Both the position numbers and the translations under genes were made by a program. A stretch of 64,000 bases of DNA from the NCBI GenBank assembly GCA_022575985.1, contig JAKSXM010000147.1, positions 19,998,001 to 20,062,000 on the forward strand. Direction: 5' to 3'. Each line of letters starts with the position of its first letter. Positions within the stretch are counted from its first letter, which is position 1. The notes beneath the pieces were generated by a model. The model made no database searches. It saw only the letters and a program-made list of their open reading frames with translations, and was not told the origin of the DNA. This document shows positions 59,195 to 64,000 of the stretch, in pieces. This DNA comes from Anagrus nilaparvatae (Eukaryota; Arthropoda; Insecta; Hymenoptera; Mymaridae).

Positions 59195-61270
59195 GGGCTC
59201 TGGAATGGGGGATGCCAACGACTAACCCCAGGGGACGAATGGTACTCGAAATGGCCACTAGGTGCAAACTAGTGGTCCAGAATAGAGGCAACAGGCCCAC
59301 CTACGAGAGGCCGGGTTGGGGTGTCTCTATCCCGGATATAACCTTCGCTACAGAAGCTGCGTCCGGGAGAATAGGCGACTGGAGGGTGATGGATGATCAA
59401 TACAATGGTAATGATCATCATTACATCGCCTTCCGGGTATTGGAAGGAACCTCACAACGACCTCCGTACAGGAGGCGCCCCTTGGGTTGGAACGTCCCAA
59501 AAATGGACGAAGACAGATTCGAAGAGTATCTTTGAATCGAGTCAGCGTCCATCCCCGCTTGGCATGGAGGGGCCACAAGTCCCCATGAGGCTGAAATTTT
59601 AGTTAAGAAAGTAACGTCTCTATTATGCGGGGCTTGTGATGCCTCGATGCCTCGCTGCAGGCCCTGGAAAGGGAGAAAACCAGTGTACTGGTGGACTCCC
59701 GAAATAGCTGAGCTCCGGAAGGAATTCCACAGGACACGACGAAAGGCGCAAAGAGCACGGGACAGACCTGAGGCCGCCGTTCTTTCTCAGGAACATAAGG
59801 ACGCCAAACACCAACTGGCCAAGGCCATCCGTCAAAGCAAGGCTCGATGTCTGCGTTCATTACGCGAAGATGTAAACAAGGACCCCTGGGGCCTAGGTTA
59901 CAAAGTCGTAATGGGCAAATTGAACCGGGGGTCCGACAACATGATGGACGCGGCGTCAACTGAACGGATCGTCGGTACTCTCTTCCCTGAAAGACCCATC
60001 CGGGAAAACCCGGTTGGGGTGATACCCAGGGAGGAAGTGCCGCTGTTCAGCGAAGGCGAGATGGTCAAGGCCATAAAGGCCATGAAAAATGGCAAGGCGC
60101 CGGGGCCGGACGGGATACCGGCGGAAGTGCTCAAAAGAGCGGTCAAAGAAATCCCTGGTATCCTGTTAAGCATGTTCAATGCTTGTTTGGTGGCTGGAGT
60201 ATTCCCAAAGCAGTGGAAGGTGGCACGTCTGGTGCTCTTGAATAAGGGCAAGGGGGGAGCCCCGGACTCTCCATCATATTCCAGACCTTTGTGTATGTTA
60301 AATACCATTGGCAAGGTGATGGAGAGCTTGCTCCGGGCAAGGCTCAGAAGGGCAATCGAGGAGGGCGGTGGTCTCTCTGAGGAGCAGCATGGTTTTCGTG
60401 AAGGGCATTCCACGATAGACGCCATTCAGCGTGTCGTGGATACCGTAGAGGCTGAGAGGGAAAAGCGGCCTGCAATTTGCAAGGACGTCCTTCTGGTAAC
60501 GCTGGACGTCAAAAACGCTTTCAACTCGGCCAGGTGGGATGACATGATCCGGTCCCTCGAGTACGATTTCTGGATACCCAGGTATCTGGGTAACGTACTA
60601 AAGGATTACCTGTGGGACCGGAGGCTGCTCTACGACACGCTCGACGGAAGGCGTGAAAGGGTTTTGAGTGCAGGCATCGCGCAAGGTTCGGTTCTCGGAC
60701 CTGATCTGTGGAATGCCTTTTATGATGGCATGTTGCGCGTCCACCTCCCGGAAGGAGTTTCCCTGATCGGGTACGCCGACGACGTGGCCCTGACCATAAC
60801 TGGCAGGGACATGGAAGTGACCCAGGAGAGGTTGAATCTAGTCATGAGTCGGATCAACCTCTGGATGGGCGATTACGGGCTCCAGCTTGCGATCCCAAAA
60901 ACGGAGATCATACTGCTGACTCGTCGAAGGGTTCCCACCGACTTCGATGTAATTATCGACGACGGCGGAAACCCTCACACGATCCGTACCAGAACATCGG
61001 TGAAATACCTGGGAGTTCAGCTTGTTATCAAGCTGACCTTCTGGGAGCAATTTCAGAGGTCGTGTGAAAAGGCAGCGTCGGCCGCATCCTCCCTGTCAAG
61101 GCTCATGGCCAACATTGGGGGACCGAAACCAGGGAAGGCTCCTGAAGTCAGTCGTCAACTCTGTCCTGCTCTACGGATCAGAAGTCTGGGCGAAGACCAC
61201 AGAAACTGCCAAGTACAAACGTAAAATATCGTCGGTACAGAGGCAAGCGGCAGTGAAGATCGCCTGCGGA
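59195..61270 (+). pseudogene. R1-like ORF2 relic, both ends missing
   Basis: Homology with the 41841 ORF2 begins at GGAATGGGGGATGCC (endonuclease, WGMP) and ends after VQRQAAVKIACG. It keeps the endonuclease C-terminal half absent from the duplicated copies, including DITFATEA and an NDHHYI motif where SDHxxI is usual, then linker and RT: KNGKAPGPDG, TLDVKNAFNS, GIAQGSVLGPD, YADD. The endonuclease and RT parts are in one frame, broken by a single TGA at 59533-59535. A frameshift near 61130 disrupts the thumb. The N-terminus, C-terminal zinc finger, 3' UTR and poly-A are absent. GC-rich, diverged subfamily of the same clade. Confidence 0.85.
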
Positions 61271-61454
61271 TTAATGATGAATTTTCGTGAATAGATTTTT
61301 ATTCTGTTATTACTAGCCGAAAATTATTAGATATCATGCTGCTGATGAAGCATACTTAATATTTAATATGCCAACTGAATAATAAAAAAAGAACGACTTA
61401 TTCTGTTTAGAATAAGTCAATAATTTTCTAATTTTCTTTCATTTAATTTTTTAT
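61271..61454. other. AT-rich linker
   Basis: No feature other than a short AGAATAAGTC/GACTTATTCT hairpin at about 61394-61420. Confidence 0.4.
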
Positions 61455-61611
61455 ATTAAAATTACCCCTATTCTATCCCAGAATCCTTAAAACTACCCTT
61501 AAAGTTTTTAATTATTTTTTTTTAATTTACATATTTTTAAATAAAAATTAACTTTTTTTAAATTATAACATAAAAATTTTATAACTTATACTGCATTATT
61601 ATTCAGTTGCG
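61455..61611. repeat. Repeat copy with empty Helitron site
   Basis: Contains AATTACCCCTATTCTA-type sequence, TTTTTTTTAATTTACATA then TTTTTAAATAAAAATTAAC uninterrupted at 61533/61534. The second copy of this repeat (62174-62255 plus 63354-63425) is split exactly there by a 1.1-kb element. Confidence 0.8.
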
Positions 61612-62017
61612 GGAGTCCCTCTTGGATTAGCAAAGCGGGAGACCATTATAAATACTGCAAGCAGGACTCCCTCGATGATTATACAAGCGGGAAATAATGC
61701 AGACGGGAAAATGCAGGGAAAATACAGGCGAGATATAAATGTATACGACGTTCGTGATATTCTACTGAAGAGATTTCAGTAAACTTTCCGAAGCACAATT
61801 TAGCTTTCTTCGTAATTTTTCCCTATATCACGTTAACGTTCTGATCCCTCTCCTGCATGCAGCACAGTTATCTAGAAAAAACAGCGGAAGTAAGTTAGCT
61901 TCAATCGAGTTCCCATCCAATTTTAATGCGGGTTGGCTTGTTTTAGTCCTGAAGACCTGTATTCAACGAAACGTATAAAAAAATAGTATATTTACGGCTC
62001 GAGTCCAGAAAAGTAAA
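61612..62017. other. Moderately GC-rich intergenic DNA, no gene
   Basis: GCGGGAGTCCCTCTTGGATT and GCAGGACTCCCTCGATGATT suggest a short internal duplication near 61612-61680. No ORF of note. Confidence 0.4.
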
Positions 62018-62090
62018 GAATGGCCCAAATCGCGCGTAAATTACCTTCCGAGGCGAAGCCGAGGATGGTAAACTGCGATTTGGGTCATTC
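62018..62090. repeat. Imperfect ~73-bp hairpin
   Basis: GAATGGCCCAAATCGC pairs with GCGATTTGGGTCATTC (one mismatch), and TTACC/GGTAA and GGC/GCC continue the stem with internal mismatches. It covers much of a 60-codon ORF that begins at 62020, which I do not accept as a gene. Confidence 0.65.
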
Positions 62091-62255
62091 CTTATTTATG
62101 GACAAGGCTCGTATAACATTTTTCTGTGTCTGTGGCGAGAACTCACTCTCGACGAAGACCAAAAAAATTACTTATATTAAAATTACCCCTATTCTACTCT
62201 AGAATTCTTAAAAACTACCCTTAAATTTTTTAATTATTTTTTTTTAATTTACATA

Positions 62256-63353
62256 TCTTAATACTATATATATTTAAAAATTTATTTGTTTGTTTGTCTG
62301 TTTGTCTGTTTGTCTGTTTGTCTGTTTGTCTGTACCCTAATAACTCAAGAACCACCGAACCGATTGGCATGAAACCGGCGTCAAAATGAAGAAAAAAAAA
62401 TGCGGGTGACATAGGCCCTATATTTTCTGATTAACTATCGTAGTTTTTGAGATATTTAATTTTTAGTATTTTTGAACTTGATAACATTTATTAAAAATTT
62501 TATCAAAAATTGAAATATCTCGATACTATCGAAAAATTTTGGTATAGCACTTCATAGTATTCAATTCAGCACTAATTTTTACGTATTCTCTGAAATTTTT
62601 ATTCAAAGCGGAGGTATCTTTAAAATTTTATAAAATATTTTTAAAATTTTTTACTATATATTATATATATTCAACTCAAATTTTAGGGTGTAGTATATTA
62701 TATAATTTGTTTGTTTTTATTATATTATTGTATATTATATATTTGTTTTTTTGTCTGTTTGTCTGTTTGTCTGTACCCTAATGACTCAAGAACCGCCGAA
62801 CCACTTGATATGAAACCAGTGTCATAATAAAGAATAAAAGTATTCGGATAATATAGGCTATAGTTTTCTGACTCAGATTTCTTACTTTTGGAGACATTCA
62901 ATTTTTACTATTTTTAGGATATATAAAATTTTTTGTAAATTTGCTTAAAAAGTGAAATACCTATAAAATATGATTAAATTTTACTGTCACAATTGGTATT
63001 ACTTAATTTGGCACTATTTTATACGTACTAAGTTAATTTTTTTTATTTTCTCTATTATAACTAGAGAATCAATCAGAACCTATAATTTTTCATTAATGTT
63101 TCACCTACGCTGCTCTGAATAGTTTGAATGTGTTTGCATAATTATAAATTTGAAGAGGAACATGATTTTTTTAAGCATCAGAAAAGTATTAAAGTAAATG
63201 TGAACAGGAGGGACTGAGTCTCATTCGAAAATTCTGAATGTGTTTGCATAATTATTAATTTGCAATGAAAAATGATTTTTTGAAGCAACACAAACAGAAG
63301 GAAATGTGACACAGGGGGGGGGGGCGGAGCCCCCCCCCTCCAACTTTTACTAG
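62256..63353 (+). mobile_element. Non-autonomous Helitron-like element (1,098 bp)
   Basis: It starts TCTTAATACTATATATATTT after an A and ends CTAG before a T. The CTAG (63350-63353) is preceded by a strong G/C hairpin (63314-63338) with 11 nt between, the canonical Helitron 3' arrangement. No target duplication is made, as expected, and an empty paralogous site exists at 61533/61534. Inside, a TGTTTGTCTGTTTGTC tract followed by GTACCCTAATAACTCAAGAA occurs twice (62279 and about 62740). No Rep/helicase ORF, so it depends on an autonomous partner. Confidence 0.8.
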
Positions 63354-63431
63354 TTTTTAAATAAAAATTAACTTATTTTAAATTATAACATAAAAAGTTT
63401 ATAACTTATATAGCATTATTATTTAAATATT

Positions 63432-64000
63432 GGTTCCTCATAGAGGAACCTTTGTGATAGGTGAAATTTTGATTTTTGATTTTTTGGCATATAAGCACGT
63501 TTTGGGACCTCAGGAAGCTAAAAAACCGGTTTTAAAAAAAAGTCTATATGTATGTGTGTGTGTGTGTGTGTGTGAGTGTGTATGAATGTAACCGGTGAAA
63601 TTTCACAAACATTATGGAATTAAGACCTAATTTTTTTTTCAAAAATTTTTTCATCAAAAAATCTCAAACTACTTTTTTTTTTTTTAATTTGGTTGTAATA
63701 CCTCATTTATTTCTATGAAAGTACTTATATTTGAAAGTACGATTTTTACTCGATATCTCGAATCGGATACTTAATTTTCTGAAAATTTTTTTTCTAAAAT
63801 TTTATTCACAAAAAAATACAAAAAATACAAATTTTTTTTTTCTTTTTGGACGTAGTACCTAATTTATTTCCATGGAAGTACTAGTTTTAAGAACCTTGTT
63901 TATTGTTATTTTTTAGATCTGATACTTAATTTTTTCAAAATTTTTTTTGTCAAAGTTAAAAAAATAGAAAAATAAATAAAAATGCAATATTTTTTTTTTT
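63432..64000 (-). repeat. Microsatellite-bearing interspersed repeat, copy 3
   Basis: Stem-loop GGTTCCTCATAGAGGAACC at 63432-63450, GGCATATAAGCACGTTTTGG, a TG tract at about 63550-63580, then diverged modules with AAGTACTAGTTTTAAGAACC. Cut by the window end. Same architecture as copies 1 and 2. Confidence 0.75.

Noticed and set aside
59180..59196. Splice acceptor joining to the R1-like relic
   Set aside because: TCTAATTTCAG precedes the homology, but a truncation point falling behind a chance acceptor is more likely than exonisation without further evidence.
62020..62202. 60-codon ORF starting in the hairpin
   Set aside because: Half of it is the imperfect palindrome and the rest is low-complexity; no homology recognised.

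Overview
This is eukaryotic, very AT-rich DNA (many poly-A/T runs, microsatellites, no operons) made almost wholly of transposable elements, satellites and rearranged duplications. R1-clade non-LTR retrotransposons, TTAA-flanked piggyBac-like MITEs, hAT-like and Helitron-like elements together suggest an arthropod, most likely an insect; a hymenopteran is a guess. I recognise no intact host protein gene. The only long ORFs are reverse transcriptases, the only structured RNA genes are tRNA-Tyr-like.

Layout. 1-5079: LTR retrotransposon with a truncated 5' LTR, a primer-binding site matching tRNA-Glu, remnant gag zinc knuckles, no recognisable pol, a polypurine tract and a 3' LTR. 5080-5539: foldback MITE. 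5540-8422: AT-rich repeats, including a family that carries a CA microsatellite. 8423-12855: a 4.4-kb hAT-like element with an exact 8-bp target duplication and arms made of inverted satellite. 12856-20780: AT-rich DNA with three small inverted-repeat elements and pieces of a possible decayed intron-containing gene. 20820-25130: two satellite arrays separated by a piggyBac-like MITE. 25300-27655: Helitron-like pieces and the microsatellite-bearing repeat again.

27656-58411 is a rearrangement complex. A ~1.2-kb block (A) and a ~2.56-kb block (B) are each present several times; two B copies face each other around a 1.8-kb spacer, and one junction is a ~677-bp palindrome centred on CACGTG. A 13,082-bp segment (32247-45328) then repeats head-to-tail (45329-58411), apparently identical except for one base in a poly-A tract. 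Each copy holds half of a piggyBac-like MITE, block B, block A, a tRNA-bearing 421-bp repeat array flanked by 14-bp direct repeats, a copia-like LTR and a 5'-truncated R1-like retrotransposon with poly-A and 15-bp target duplication.

58412-64000: a 41-bp minisatellite at the duplication edge, a second R1-like relic that keeps the endonuclease part missing from the duplicated copies, a Helitron-like element whose empty site is present as a paralogous repeat nearby, and a third microsatellite-bearing repeat.

The strongest leads are the satellite-armed hAT-like element, the target-duplication-flanked tRNA-like array, the internally deleted but open R1-like ORF2, and the nested inversion and duplication.
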